This document shows positions 36,542 through 45,609 of a stretch of 64,000 nt of DNA, piece after piece. The stretch's first letter is position 1. Each line of letters opens with the position of its first letter. Made by a program: the position numbers and the translations under genes. The notes under the pieces were generated by a model. It made no database searches and was not told the origin of the DNA. It was given only the letters and a program-made list of their open reading frames with translations. The DNA is from Hydrogenobaculum sp. 3684. Lineage in GTDB: Bacteria > Aquificota > Aquificia > Aquificales > Aquificaceae. The DNA lies in contig NC_015557.1 of NCBI RefSeq assembly GCF_000213785.1, forward strand, positions 1,096,664 through 1,160,663. The letters run 5' to 3'.

Positions 36542-37545
36542 TGGTATTTTGCTATCACAAGATATTTCCAAAAAAATCTTACGATGTTAATTTATCTTTA
36601 TTTCAAAAGCATATAAACATTTTGGATAGATTTTACGAGGTCCTTAGTTTAGAAGAACTAAAAGCATATATAGACGGGCTTTATACACCTAAAAAACCAG
36701 CTGTGGTGCTCACCTTTGACGATGGTTATGTAGATAATTTTATATACGCTTATCCTATACTTAAAAAATACAAAAAAAGAGCTATCATATTTCCCATATA
36801 TTCAAGGCTTTTAAAAGAAGATATAAAAAGACCAACCCTTTTTGATTATTGGGAAGGAAAAGTCTCATTAAAAGACCTTTATAAACCCTTAGGGGCTGGT
36901 GAGGCCAACAAAGAGTTTTTTGAAAAAGGTATATCTTACGACTTTTTGAGCTTTGAAGAGTTAAGGTCTATGCTTGATGTGTTTGATGTAGGCTCTCACG
37001 GGATCACCCATACAAAAACCTTTATAGATCAAAAACCAATAGACATATACAATGCTAAAAACTATCACTATTCACTTTCTTCTATTTACAATCCACTAAA
37101 AGAAGGCCTTCCTATATACCCTTCAAAAAGCGATTTATCTCATCCTAAAGCTTTTATACCAAACTCAGTTTATGAGCTTTTAGAAAAAAATAAAGATAAA
37201 AACTTATTTAATATTTATACTAAAAGCCTAAAACTTTCTTTTGAAACAACAGATGAGTACAGAGAAAGGGTAAGGCATGAGCTAAAAACCTCAAAAGAGG
37301 GTTTAGAAAAAGCCCTTGGTATAAAAATAATATCTTTTGCCTATCCATTCGGGGATATGTCAGACATTTTAAAAGAAGAGGCTTCAAAGTATTTTTATAT
37401 GGCTTTTAGTACTAAGAAAAAACCAGTATATCCACATCAAGATAGATACGATATAGGTCGTATAACAGCGGTAAAAGATATATTTACATTTCTAAAAAAC
37501 ATCATATATTATCCTACAAATTTGTACAGATTTTTTAACAAATAA
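36532..37545 (+). CDS. polysaccharide deacetylase
   Basis: 337-residue NodB-homology enzyme that removes acetyl groups from N-acetylglucosamine-type polymers. The metal site is visible as VLTFDDGYVDNF (catalytic and metal aspartates) and GSHGITHTKTF (histidine pair), with ISFAYPFGD as the later arginine/proline-type motif. The start is at 36532 or at the ATG that overlaps the trm1 stop (36541); the latter fits the usual TAATG coupling. No signal peptide is apparent, so a cytoplasmic or membrane-associated role is likely. The substrate is unknown. Confidence 0.85.
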   Translation: MGVMVFCYHKIFPKKSYDVNLSLFQKHINILDRFYEVLSLEELKAYIDGLYTPKKPAVVLTFDDGYVDNFIYAYPILKKYKKRAIIFPIYSRLLKEDIKRPTLFDYWEGKVSLKDLYKPLGAGEANKEFFEKGISYDFLSFEELRSMLDVFDVGSHGITHTKTFIDQKPIDIYNAKNYHYSLSSIYNPLKEGLPIYPSKSDLSHPKAFIPNSVYELLEKNKDKNLFNIYTKSLKLSFETTDEYRERVRHELKTSKEGLEKALGIKIISFAYPFGDMSDILKEEASKYFYMAFSTKKKPVYPHQDRYDIGRITAVKDIFTFLKNIIYYPTNLYRFFNK

Positions 37546-37572
37546 AAGACGTTGCTTGGTCTCAAAAAATCA

Positions 37573-37600
37573 TTGACAAGCTTTTGTGATATACTATATT
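37573..37600 (+). promoter_or_regulatory. sigma-70 type promoter of nrdB
   Basis: TTGACA (37573-37578) and TATATT (37595-37600) are 16 bases apart, 30 bases before the nrdB ATG. This is one of the few classical -35/-10 pairs in the window, and it has a leader with a GGAGG site. Confidence 0.6.
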
Positions 37601-37630
37601 TATGGCATATGATTTTATTTGGAGGTATTC

Positions 37631-38569
37631 ATGGAAGTAATGAAGAAAGACGGTAAGGTTTGTCAATCTTATACATATAAGCTAGATTCCGTAGTGTATC
37701 CTGAGATTTTAAACCTTTATACAAAAGCCAAAAACAACTACTGGATACCGGAAGAATACGACCTTGCGAACGATAAACACGAATTTTATGAAAAGCTAAA
37801 TGATATAGAACGTCATTACATGCTCTACACAGTTGGATTTTTCTCTTCAGCAGAAGGCTGGGTTGGACAAAACATACTGGAGATTTCAAAACGCATAAGA
37901 AACACAGAAACAAGGATGTTTTTAGGATATCAGCTAATGGAAGAGATGAAACACATAGATACGTTTAGATACATAATGGATGGTCTTGATTTAAAACCTC
38001 ACGAAGTATACGCAATGCATGAAAACGTCAAAGAAATAAAAAGAAAGGCTGATTTTGAAGTTAAACGTGCGATGGCTCTTTGCGAAGAACCTACCGAGGA
38101 AAACCTTATAGAGGATATATTTGTATATTATGCAATTTTAGAAGGGTTGTTTTTCTTTAGCGGTTTTGTGACACCTCTTGCCTTTGGAAGAAGAGGCGTG
38201 CTTAAAAATGTAGCTGCTTTAGTAAGGTGGATATTAAAAGATGAGACAAGACATTTGGCTTTTGGTATTTATCTTCTCAATGAGCTTCTAAAAGACAAAA
38301 ATAAAAACGATTACAAGGACAAGTTTAGAGTTCTTATGGAAGAGGCTGTGGATATAGAAACTGAGTACGCAAGAGTAGCTATGCCAGAAAAGATAATAGG
38401 ACTTTCTTTTGAAACTTATACATCTTATGTCAGGTATCTGGCGGACAGACGGATGCGCTCTCTTGGTTTTGAAGCTATATACGGTCAAAAGAACCCCATG
38501 AAATGGCTAACCACTCAAACAGACTTACCAGACCTCACAAACTTCTTTGAAGCAAAAGTGGATTACTAA
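37631..38569 (+). CDS. nrdB: ribonucleotide reductase R2 subunit, class Ic-like
   Basis: Metal-cofactor subunit of class I ribonucleotide reductase. Counting from the ATG behind a GGAGG site, 312 residues. Metal ligands appear as SSAEGW (Glu75), MEEMKHIDTF (Glu105, His108), ILEGLFFFSGF (Glu171) and KDETRHLAFG (Glu205, His208). The residue four after His108 is Phe112, where the tyrosyl radical normally sits; the first ligand is Glu, not Asp. Both changes match the Mn/Fe class Ic enzyme of Chlamydia. The NFFEAKVDY tail is the R1-docking end. nrdA is not in the window. First gene of a six-gene operon. Confidence 0.9.
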   Translation: MEVMKKDGKVCQSYTYKLDSVVYPEILNLYTKAKNNYWIPEEYDLANDKHEFYEKLNDIERHYMLYTVGFFSSAEGWVGQNILEISKRIRNTETRMFLGYQLMEEMKHIDTFRYIMDGLDLKPHEVYAMHENVKEIKRKADFEVKRAMALCEEPTEENLIEDIFVYYAILEGLFFFSGFVTPLAFGRRGVLKNVAALVRWILKDETRHLAFGIYLLNELLKDKNKNDYKDKFRVLMEEAVDIETEYARVAMPEKIIGLSFETYTSYVRYLADRRMRSLGFEAIYGQKNPMKWLTTQTDLPDLTNFFEAKVDY

Positions 38570-38572
38570 TAG

Positions 38573-39445
38573 ATGATAAGAAACCTACTTACAAACATAT
38601 ATGTAACCTCTAGATTGCTTGTAAGTTTAGGTGCTGTAGCAGCGGCATTTTCTATACCTTCTTTTCACATAAGGGCAATTATAATAACGCTTACGTTCTT
38701 ATACTTTAGTTTAGCCATACTATCTTACTATAAACTAAAGTTAGGACATTGCATAAACAAATACCTTGATGTTTTCTACTTTGCAGGGTTTTTTACATTC
38801 TCAAGCATATACACATACCCTCTTTCCCTAATAAGCATAGGGCTTTTCTCTCCAAGACAGTCTAACGTTTCTTTTTTGATAACCGCTGAGTCTTTGGCTT
38901 TTGATATATACAAAGTTCATCAAAATATACCCTATATGCTGTTCCTTGCCAGTTTACAGCTTGGTATGTTGGTAGCTTCAATGTGCCCAGATATAATATC
39001 GGCTTTCAAGAAAGAGCACCACAAGATATTAAACTTAAGAACAGCCTACAAAGATATGCTAAAACACCTTGACGCTTGGGAAAAAGATCAGCTAAAGCAT
39101 CAAGAATCTAAGTTTATCTTAGAAAAAGCCCTAGAGTCAAAAAACATGGATGAATTTCTTGAGGCTTTGAAAAAACGATTTGATTTAGTAGATATAAGCA
39201 TCAAAAGAATTGAAAGCATATTGCCTTACGAAACAAAAAAAGATTATAAAAACGGTGTTTTGCAAGTAAATTTGCCAAAAGATGGTTATAGTATAGTTCT
39301 TAACGTTGAGTTTTCTAACCCTATAGATCTTTATAACGAAAACCTGATATCAAACCTTGAATATATAGCTGGAATATTTAGCTTTTCTTATATGGAAAGA
39401 GTTTCTCACGAGACTTTATTATGGGCAAATCACGAAGTAGCTTAG
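38573..39445 (+). CDS. membrane protein, unknown function
   Basis: 290 residues. The N-terminal half (to about residue 145) contains four or so hydrophobic segments; a helical linker with coiled-coil character follows (FKKEHHKILNLRTAYKDM), then a soluble C-terminal domain of about 120 residues that resembles a sensory fold by its strand-helix pattern but has no motif I can name. This layout suits a membrane sensor or anchor. It starts 3 bases after nrdB and ends 9 bases before ispG, so it is co-transcribed with both. Confidence 0.7.
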   Translation: MIRNLLTNIYVTSRLLVSLGAVAAAFSIPSFHIRAIIITLTFLYFSLAILSYYKLKLGHCINKYLDVFYFAGFFTFSSIYTYPLSLISIGLFSPRQSNVSFLITAESLAFDIYKVHQNIPYMLFLASLQLGMLVASMCPDIISAFKKEHHKILNLRTAYKDMLKHLDAWEKDQLKHQESKFILEKALESKNMDEFLEALKKRFDLVDISIKRIESILPYETKKDYKNGVLQVNLPKDGYSIVLNVEFSNPIDLYNENLISNLEYIAGIFSFSYMERVSHETLLWANHEVA

Positions 39446-39454
39446 AAAAATTGT

Positions 39455-40519
39455 ATGATAAAAAGACGTAAAACTAGAGAAATTACGTTAGGTACTCTAA
39501 AAATAGGGGGAAATAATCCCATCGTAGTCCAGTCCATGACATCTACGAAAACCCACGATATAGAAGCTACCATCTCTCAAATAGATAGGCTTATAACAGC
39601 AGGGTGTGAAGCCATAAGAGTAGCGGTGCCAGCTAAAGAAGATGCCGAGGCTCTCAAAGAGATAATAAAATACTCTAAAGTGCCTATAATAGCAGATATT
39701 CATTTTGTGCCTAACATGGCATTTTTATCTATGGAAGCTGGAGCTCACGGCATCAGAATAAACCCAGGCAATATAAACAAAAAAGAGATAGTAAGAGATA
39801 TAGTCCTAGAGGCAAAAAGAAGAAATATTTGCGTAAGACTTGGAGTTAACTCTGGTTCTTTAGAAAAACATCTTTTGGAAAAATATGGGTATCCAAGCGC
39901 TGAAGCTCTTGCAGAAAGCGCTCTTAACTGGTCAGAATTTTTTGAGTCTTTAGGCTTTTACAACTTTAAAGTGTCTATAAAAGGTTCAGATGTAATTCAA
40001 AATGCTGTTGCCAACGAAATATTTGCAGAAAAAACCGATATACCTCTACATATAGGTATAACAGAGGCAGGAATGGGTACCCAAGGGATGGTAAAATCTT
40101 CCGTAGGGCTTGGTATATTGCTTTACAAAGGTATAGGAGATACCATCAGAGTATCCCTAACGGATGAACCAGAAAAAGAAGTAGAAGTAGCTTACGAAAT
40201 TTTAAAAAGTTTAGGGCTAAAGAAAAAGGGTATAGATATAGTCTCTTGTCCTACGTGCGGTAGAATAGAAGTAAACTTACCCGATGTTGTAAAACAGGTC
40301 CAAGAAGCTTTAAAAGACAAAGATTTATCTATAAAGGTTGCAATAATGGGCTGTGCGGTAAACGCCATAGGTGAGGCTTCCCACGCAGATGTGGGGTTAG
40401 CTTGTATGAAAGGGGGCGCTTTGTTGTTTAAAGATGGTAAAATCTTAAAAAAAGTTACCGAAGAAAATATGGTATCAGAGCTTTTAGAAACAATAGAAAA
40501 ATACTATCAGGAGGTATAA
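39455..40519 (+). CDS. ispG: 4-hydroxy-3-methylbut-2-enyl diphosphate synthase
   Basis: Iron-sulfur enzyme of the methylerythritol phosphate pathway to isoprenoids. The 354-residue protein shows QSMTSTKTHDIEATISQI, ADIHFVPNMAF, HGIRINPGNI, and the 4Fe-4S cysteines in SCPTCGRIE and MGCAVNAIGEASHADVG. It supplies the precursors used by the prenyl synthase at 52251 and UppS. It sits in the nrdB-hflX operon and carries an exact 10-mer at 39951 read as LGFY, a frame different from most copies. Confidence 0.96.
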   Translation: MIKRRKTREITLGTLKIGGNNPIVVQSMTSTKTHDIEATISQIDRLITAGCEAIRVAVPAKEDAEALKEIIKYSKVPIIADIHFVPNMAFLSMEAGAHGIRINPGNINKKEIVRDIVLEAKRRNICVRLGVNSGSLEKHLLEKYGYPSAEALAESALNWSEFFESLGFYNFKVSIKGSDVIQNAVANEIFAEKTDIPLHIGITEAGMGTQGMVKSSVGLGILLYKGIGDTIRVSLTDEPEKEVEVAYEILKSLGLKKKGIDIVSCPTCGRIEVNLPDVVKQVQEALKDKDLSIKVAIMGCAVNAIGEASHADVGLACMKGGALLFKDGKILKKVTEENMVSELLETIEKYYQEV

Positions 40520-40521
40520 AT

Positions 40522-40731
40522 ATGACAGAGAATTTACAGGACAAAATCTTGGAGGATGCCAAAGAAAAAGGCATCGAGGTAGTGATATACCTCACAAGGG
40601 GGAACAGAATAGTAGGTAAAGTGCTTGACCAGGACAAATACACTGTACTTTTGAAATCCGAAAGCGGTACAAACTTGATTTACAAGCATGCAATAAGCAC
40701 AGTAGTCATAGAAGAGGCGTCTGAAAATTGA
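40522..40731 (+). CDS. hfq: RNA chaperone Hfq (first copy)
   Basis: 69 residues, the normal length for a compact Hfq. The Sm1 part is VVIYLTRGNRIVGKVLDQDKY and Sm2 is YKHAISTVVI, with the YKH residues of the proximal RNA site. It forms hexameric rings that pair small RNAs with mRNAs. A good AGGAGG site precedes the ATG. The order ispG-hfq-hflX keeps the common hfq-hflX pairing, so this is likely the ancestral copy. A second copy lies at 60051. Confidence 0.96.
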   Translation: MTENLQDKILEDAKEKGIEVVIYLTRGNRIVGKVLDQDKYTVLLKSESGTNLIYKHAISTVVIEEASEN

Positions 40732-41840
40732 TAAAAGCTATATCTGTAGCCTTACAGTTAAGACATCAAACAAGAAATCAAGTTTTAGAATCATTAGAAG
40801 AGTTAGAAGGCTTAGTTGAGGCTATAGGTGGCAAAAGCGTAGGATACCTTGTAAAGAAAAGAGATTTTCCAGATGCTTCAACGCTTGTGGGAAGCTCATA
40901 CTTAAATCTCATAAAAGAGCTTGTGGAGGGCACTGGCTCAAATGCAGTGGTGTTCGATGAGTTTTTAAGCCCATCTCAGGTTAGAAATATAGAATCTTTT
41001 TTAGGAGTAAGCGTCCTTGACAGAGCAAACGTAGTTTTTGAGATTTTCATGGCAAGAGCTAAAACCCAACAAGCAAAACTTCAGATAGAACTAGCCAAAC
41101 TCACCTATGAACTACCAAGACTTTACGGCGTTGGTACAAAACTATCAAGGCAAAGCGGTAAGATGGGCACCAGAGGACCCGGTGAGCAACTCATAGAAAT
41201 AAAAAGAAGAGCTATACAAAAACGCATACACAAAATAAAAGAAGAAATAGAACAAATAAAAAAACATCACAAAGAGCAAAGAAAGAACAGGCTTAAAACA
41301 AATTACTTAAAAGTAGCTTTGGTAGGCTACACAAACGCCGGGAAATCATCGTTGATGAAAGCCCTTACCAAAAAAAACGTTTTTATAAGCGATATGCTTT
41401 TTGCCACTCTTGATACAAAGGTAGGTACAAGCTTTGTAGACGGAGAAAAAATATTTATAACAGATACCGTAGGCTTTATAGATAGATTACCACCAGAGTT
41501 GGTAGAGTCTTTCAAAACCACTTTAGAAGAGGTAACGCTTGCAGATTTGCTTGTTTTTGTAGTAGATATATCAGACCATAGATGGTTAAAGAAAATAGAT
41601 GTAGTAAACAAAATTTTGGAAGATATAGGCGTTAAAGATAAACCTATTTTGTACGTATTTAATAAAATCGATAAGTTGGTAAGCTCCAAAGAAGATATCC
41701 TTGGTTTTGAAAAAGAGTTTTTCTTTGAAAAACCTTACGTTTTGGTATCCAGCGAAAAAGATTGGAACATAGACGTCTTATTGGAGCGTATCAAATCATA
41801 CTACAAAGCTCATTTTGACTTAGGTTATATATATGCATAA
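40728..41840 (+). CDS. hflX: GTPase HflX
   Basis: Ribosome-associated GTPase that rescues stalled ribosomes, for instance after heat. The 370-residue protein has the N-terminal HflX domain (LVGSSYLNLIKELV, VVFDEFLSPSQVRNIE, PRLYGVGTKLSRQSGKMGTRGPGE) and the G domain: GYTNAGKSSLMKAL (P-loop), DTVGFIDRLP (G3) and NKID (G4). It starts at TTG overlapping the hfq stop (TTGA), which gives translational coupling. Its end overlaps the next gene by 8 bases. Confidence 0.95.
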   Translation: MIKAISVALQLRHQTRNQVLESLEELEGLVEAIGGKSVGYLVKKRDFPDASTLVGSSYLNLIKELVEGTGSNAVVFDEFLSPSQVRNIESFLGVSVLDRANVVFEIFMARAKTQQAKLQIELAKLTYELPRLYGVGTKLSRQSGKMGTRGPGEQLIEIKRRAIQKRIHKIKEEIEQIKKHHKEQRKNRLKTNYLKVALVGYTNAGKSSLMKALTKKNVFISDMLFATLDTKVGTSFVDGEKIFITDTVGFIDRLPPELVESFKTTLEEVTLADLLVFVVDISDHRWLKKIDVVNKILEDIGVKDKPILYVFNKIDKLVSSKEDILGFEKEFFFEKPYVLVSSEKDWNIDVLLERIKSYYKAHFDLGYIYA

Positions 41841-42639
41841 CTTAGAGTTTCAACAGCGTTCTTTAGATAGCATATTCTTAGAGGTGCTTGATGATCTATC
41901 GAAAAAAGAAGTGCTCCTTATGGTGCTTTGCTATATCCAGCTTGTAAGAAGAGAAAACAGCTTTGAAGTTCCTCTTTTAGACCTTATAAGATGTTCTGAA
42001 AAGCCCCATAAACATATAAAAGGTGATTGGCGCGATATAATGATGGAGCTTGACATCTTCTACGTAAACGAGGATGATAAAATTTACGAGGGAAAAGATA
42101 TATTTAAAATCCAAGATACGACACAAGCCCAAGTTAGCATAGCGCATATCTACAAACCAGATTTTAACAACATCTCAAACCTTATAGCAAAATATTGGAA
42201 CATAGTAAGCAAGCTATCCTCTTTTGGTGACGGATCTTTATCCGAAAAGAAAGTATCCACCGTTGTACTTCTTTACAACGAACAACTTTTTAAAGAATGT
42301 ATACTCTATGCAAACATGTTAAGAGAAAGGAGCTTTTCCACCACCGAGAAAAAGTTTTTCGACGCTCTCATAGACGCTTGTTTTGCAATGGAGTTTTATC
42401 AAAAGGACATTTTAAATAGAGCAAAAGACTACGCCAAAAGCGCTTCTGATAAACTATCCAGTATAGAAAATTTCTACGATTTAAATTTAAGAGACTTTAT
42501 AAAACAGCTTGATTTATTCTTTAAAAAGCCGCAAAAACAAAAATCAAAAGAGATTCCAAGGATACATACAAACAGATATAAGAAGAAAGACAGTATGTTT
42601 TCAAGGCTTTTAAACAAAATAAAAAGATTTTTTCAATAA
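41833..42639 (+). CDS. helical protein, unknown function
   Basis: 268 residues, soluble and mostly helical with a very basic C-terminal tail (from about residue 228: KKPQKQKSKEIPRIH and RLLNKIKRFFQ). I do not recognise the family. The middle contains repeated helix pairs reminiscent of helical-repeat adaptors, though no repeat consensus can be drawn. It is the last gene of the nrdB operon, overlapping hflX by 8 bases. The basic tail suggests RNA or membrane contact; this is a guess. Confidence 0.65.
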   Translation: MHNLEFQQRSLDSIFLEVLDDLSKKEVLLMVLCYIQLVRRENSFEVPLLDLIRCSEKPHKHIKGDWRDIMMELDIFYVNEDDKIYEGKDIFKIQDTTQAQVSIAHIYKPDFNNISNLIAKYWNIVSKLSSFGDGSLSEKKVSTVVLLYNEQLFKECILYANMLRERSFSTTEKKFFDALIDACFAMEFYQKDILNRAKDYAKSASDKLSSIENFYDLNLRDFIKQLDLFFKKPQKQKSKEIPRIHTNRYKKKDSMFSRLLNKIKRFFQ

Positions 42640-42641
42640 AA

Positions 42642-42650
42642 TGGTATAAT
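42642..42650 (+). promoter_or_regulatory. extended -10 promoter of the aldo/keto reductase gene
   Basis: TGGTATAAT, an extended -10 consensus, ends 6 bases before the ATG at 42657, with no ribosome-binding site. It lies right after the preceding stop. Confidence 0.55.
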
Positions 42651-42656
42651 AACAAA

Positions 42657-43682
42657 ATGGTATACAAAGAATTTTTAGAGTTTAAACTATCAGAAATAGG
42701 CATAGGCACTTATTTGGGAGAGCTTGATCAAGAAACCGACAAAGCTTACGAAGAAACCATCAGATATGGCTATGAGCTAGGTATAAACGTGGTAGATAGC
42801 GCTATAAACTACAGATACATGAAAAGCGAAAGAGCTATAGGAAGGGTGCTAAAAGATATAAAAAGAGAAAACCTTATAATATCTACAAAAGGAGGATACG
42901 TACCTTACGATATAGAAAGTGGCATAGACCCAAAGGACTACTTTTACGATATATTTGTTTATCCTGGTATCATAGACGAAAGAAAACTAACTCAAAACTG
43001 GCACTATCTTGATAGAAAATTTATAGATTGGTGTTTTAACAAAAGCCTACAAAACCTAAATACAAACTATATAGATATATACTTTTTACACAACGTAGAA
43101 GAACAGCTTCTTTACAAAAACAAAGATGAGTTTTACAACACACTAAAATCTTGTTTTGAGCTTTTAGAAGAAAAAGTATCTCAAGGACAGCTAAAATACT
43201 ACGGAGTGGCTACATGGAGCGGTTTTAGAATATCAAGAGCCTCCAAACAGCACCTTGAACTAAAAGAAATTTTAGATATAGCTTCTTATATTTCAAAAGA
43301 TCATCATTTTAGATTTATGCAGCTTCCTTACAATATAGGTATGTCTGAAGCTTTTACCGTCAAAAACCAAATAGTAGGAAATGAATACAAAACCATATTA
43401 GAAGCTGCAAAAGAGCTTGGAGTTTACGTATACACAAGCGCTTCTATCTATCAAGGGCAAGTGATAGGAAGAATACCCAAAGAGCTTAAAGATTATTTTG
43501 GTTTGGAAAAAGATATCCACGTAGCCTTACAGTTTGTAAGAAGTGCTCCCGGAGTAGGCACGATGCTTGTAGGCACTAAAAACAAAGAGCATCTTAAGGA
43601 AAATTTAGAAATAGAAAACGTACCTCCTATGGAGTTTGAAAAGTATATAAACTTGTTTAGCATGTATAAAAAAAATGCCTGA
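42657..43682 (+). CDS. aldo/keto reductase
   Basis: 341-residue NAD(P)H-dependent reductase of the aldo/keto reductase barrel. Family features are IGIGTYLGE, GINVVDSAINYRYMKSERAIGRVL (catalytic aspartate and tyrosine), ISTKGGYVP (catalytic lysine) and YIDIYFLHNVEEQLL (histidine). The C-terminal cofactor loop reads RSAPGVGTMLVGTKNKEHL. The substrate is unknown. It overlaps the secretion F gene by 8 bases, an odd pairing. Confidence 0.88.
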   Translation: MVYKEFLEFKLSEIGIGTYLGELDQETDKAYEETIRYGYELGINVVDSAINYRYMKSERAIGRVLKDIKRENLIISTKGGYVPYDIESGIDPKDYFYDIFVYPGIIDERKLTQNWHYLDRKFIDWCFNKSLQNLNTNYIDIYFLHNVEEQLLYKNKDEFYNTLKSCFELLEEKVSQGQLKYYGVATWSGFRISRASKQHLELKEILDIASYISKDHHFRFMQLPYNIGMSEAFTVKNQIVGNEYKTILEAAKELGVYVYTSASIYQGQVIGRIPKELKDYFGLEKDIHVALQFVRSAPGVGTMLVGTKNKEHLKENLEIENVPPMEFEKYINLFSMYKKNA

Positions 43683-44754
43683 GGCACATTTAAGCCTAAA
43701 ACTTGATATCGGGGCTTTTAAGAAAAATGTACAAACAAAGCTTATTTCAAAAAAAGATATAGCTTTTTCCCTTAAGCAAATTTACGAGCTTATAAACGCT
43801 GGGACAAACCTATACACAGCCATTGACATAGCCATAGACCTTCAAGATAAACCCATCTTGAAAGAGCTTTATCAAAATATAAAAAAAGATATAGAAATGG
43901 GGAAACCTCTTCATATAGCCTTTGCAAAAAAACCACTACCCTCCATACTATCAAACATGCTATACGCTGCTGAGACCTCTGAAAACCTCGAAAACGTGTT
44001 TAAAACCGTTGGAGATTTTTTAGAAAATATGGATAGTTACAAATCAAAAGTTATATCAAAAGCCGTATACCCAAGTATAGTAACTCTTTTTAGCATATTG
44101 GCGGTTTTTATATCGGTAAACTACGTCATTCCCCGTATAGAAGATGTATTGAAGAGCTTTAACGCCAAACTTCCCCTTATTACTATATTTCTTATGTATT
44201 TTGCAAAAGTAGTGGTATTTTTTATATATGTTAGTCCCCTTTTGTTTTTAATGTTTATTTTTAAAGAAAAGCTTTTTTCAAAAGAAAAAATAGATAGTTT
44301 TTATCTTAAAATCCCAATACTTGGAAGCCTTATAACATACCTTGAGCTTTCAAAGTTTTTATACGCTATGAGCCTAATGCTTGGTTCAAACTCTTCAATA
44401 GGTATTTCTATAAGAGTCTCTGTTCAAACCGTGGAAAACAATTTTATAAAACAAAAGCTTTCTCTCATAGAACAAGATATAGGAAGTGGTATAAGCTTTC
44501 ATCAAGCCCTTTTAAAAACTGGTTTATTTAAAAAAAGCGTATTATCTGTTATAAAAAACGGCGAATACACAGGAGATTTAAAACAAGCTTTAAAAACCTC
44601 TTATAAGATATACGAACAGCTTTTAGATAAAACCATAAACATTTTTGTATCTAGCTTAGAGCCGATGGCAACCTTAATTGTAGGGATTTTGGTTAGCCTT
44701 GTGGTACTTTCTATTATGCTTCCTATAGTAGATATAGCCTCTTCTGTACATTAA
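43675..44754 (+). CDS. type II secretion / type IV pilus F (GspF/PilC) family protein
   Basis: 359-residue inner-membrane platform protein with two T2SF domains: the first near IYELINAGTNLYTAIDIAID and NMLYAAETSENLENVFKTVGDFLE, the second with SKFLYAMSLMLGSNSSIGISI and SVIKNGEYTGDLKQAL. Three membrane segments are visible, at about 140-160, 185-205 and the C-terminus. It could serve a secretion system or type IV pili, including those for DNA uptake; no ATPase or pilin gene is nearby to decide. Confidence 0.88.
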   Translation: MPEAHLSLKLDIGAFKKNVQTKLISKKDIAFSLKQIYELINAGTNLYTAIDIAIDLQDKPILKELYQNIKKDIEMGKPLHIAFAKKPLPSILSNMLYAAETSENLENVFKTVGDFLENMDSYKSKVISKAVYPSIVTLFSILAVFISVNYVIPRIEDVLKSFNAKLPLITIFLMYFAKVVVFFIYVSPLLFLMFIFKEKLFSKEKIDSFYLKIPILGSLITYLELSKFLYAMSLMLGSNSSIGISIRVSVQTVENNFIKQKLSLIEQDIGSGISFHQALLKTGLFKKSVLSVIKNGEYTGDLKQALKTSYKIYEQLLDKTINIFVSSLEPMATLIVGILVSLVVLSIMLPIVDIASSVH

Positions 44755-44787
44755 ATTTTCTTTCATACAAAACTCATTTGTTAGGTT

Positions 44788-44793
44788 TATAAT
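44788..44793 (+). promoter_or_regulatory. -10 box of lgt
   Basis: TATAAT with 6 bases to the ATG at 44800; no ribosome-binding site is seen, so the lgt-hemC operon mRNA is probably leaderless. Confidence 0.5.
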
Positions 44794-44799
44794 ATTTGT

Positions 44800-45609
44800 A
44801 TGCATCCTATACTATTTGATTTGTTTGGGTTAAAGGTTTATACCTACGGTGTCACGGCGTCACTTGCCATGATAGTGGGATACCTCTTGGCAATATTTTT
44901 TGCAAAAAAAGAAGGTATAGAATCCCATAAAATAGAAAATATATTTTTATTTGGCATAATAGGAGCTATACTTGGGGCAAGACTTGCTTATGTGATAGAG
45001 CATCACAACGAGATGAGAAGTTTTTTTAGTCCCTTTGAAATATGGCAAGGGGGTCTTGATTGGTTTGGAGGTCTTATAGGTGGGCTTATCACGATACTTG
45101 CTGTTGTAAAATATTACAATTTAGAACCTTTTAAAGTGGCTGATATTGGTGCTATAGCACTTCCCATAGGTCAAGCTATAGGAAGAATAGGTTGTACATC
45201 GGCAGGTTGTTGTTATGGTAAAGAAGTATCTGGGGTTAGTGATTTAAGTGTAGGCGTTCATTTTATGTCAAAGTTTCCCTATTTTTACATGGTGTTTCCA
45301 GAAGGGGCCATTGCACCTCCTCATGTACCACTTTATCCCACAGAGCTTATGGATCTCATATTTAACCTTTTCATATTCATAGGCGCTATAGTGCTTTTTT
45401 ATAAGAAAAAATTTGACGGTGAGGTGTTTATATTTTATCTTTTCTTTGCTGGGCTTTTTAGATTTATAGAAGAGTTTTATAGAGGAGTCACACCACCAAT
45501 CCCAGGTATTGGACTTACTTGGAATCAAATCGTTTGCATAGGTATGATGATAGGCTCTGTTGTTCTTTGGTTTATACTACACAAAAAGCCCCAAGAAAAA
45601 CATGCTTAA
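44800..45609 (+). CDS. lgt: prolipoprotein diacylglyceryl transferase
   Basis: Transfers diacylglycerol to the lipobox cysteine of prolipoproteins, several of which occur in this window. The 269-residue membrane protein has the Lgt patterns HPILFDLFGLKVYTYG, GAILGARLAYVIEH, WQGGLDWFGGLIGG, the signature GQAIGRIGCTSAGCCYG and the C-terminal GLFRFIEEFYRG and GLTWNQIVC. First gene of lgt-JAMM-hemC-PHP; it overlaps the next gene by 8 bases. Confidence 0.95.
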   Translation: MHPILFDLFGLKVYTYGVTASLAMIVGYLLAIFFAKKEGIESHKIENIFLFGIIGAILGARLAYVIEHHNEMRSFFSPFEIWQGGLDWFGGLIGGLITILAVVKYYNLEPFKVADIGAIALPIGQAIGRIGCTSAGCCYGKEVSGVSDLSVGVHFMSKFPYFYMVFPEGAIAPPHVPLYPTELMDLIFNLFIFIGAIVLFYKKKFDGEVFIFYLFFAGLFRFIEEFYRGVTPPIPGIGLTWNQIVCIGMMIGSVVLWFILHKKPQEKHA

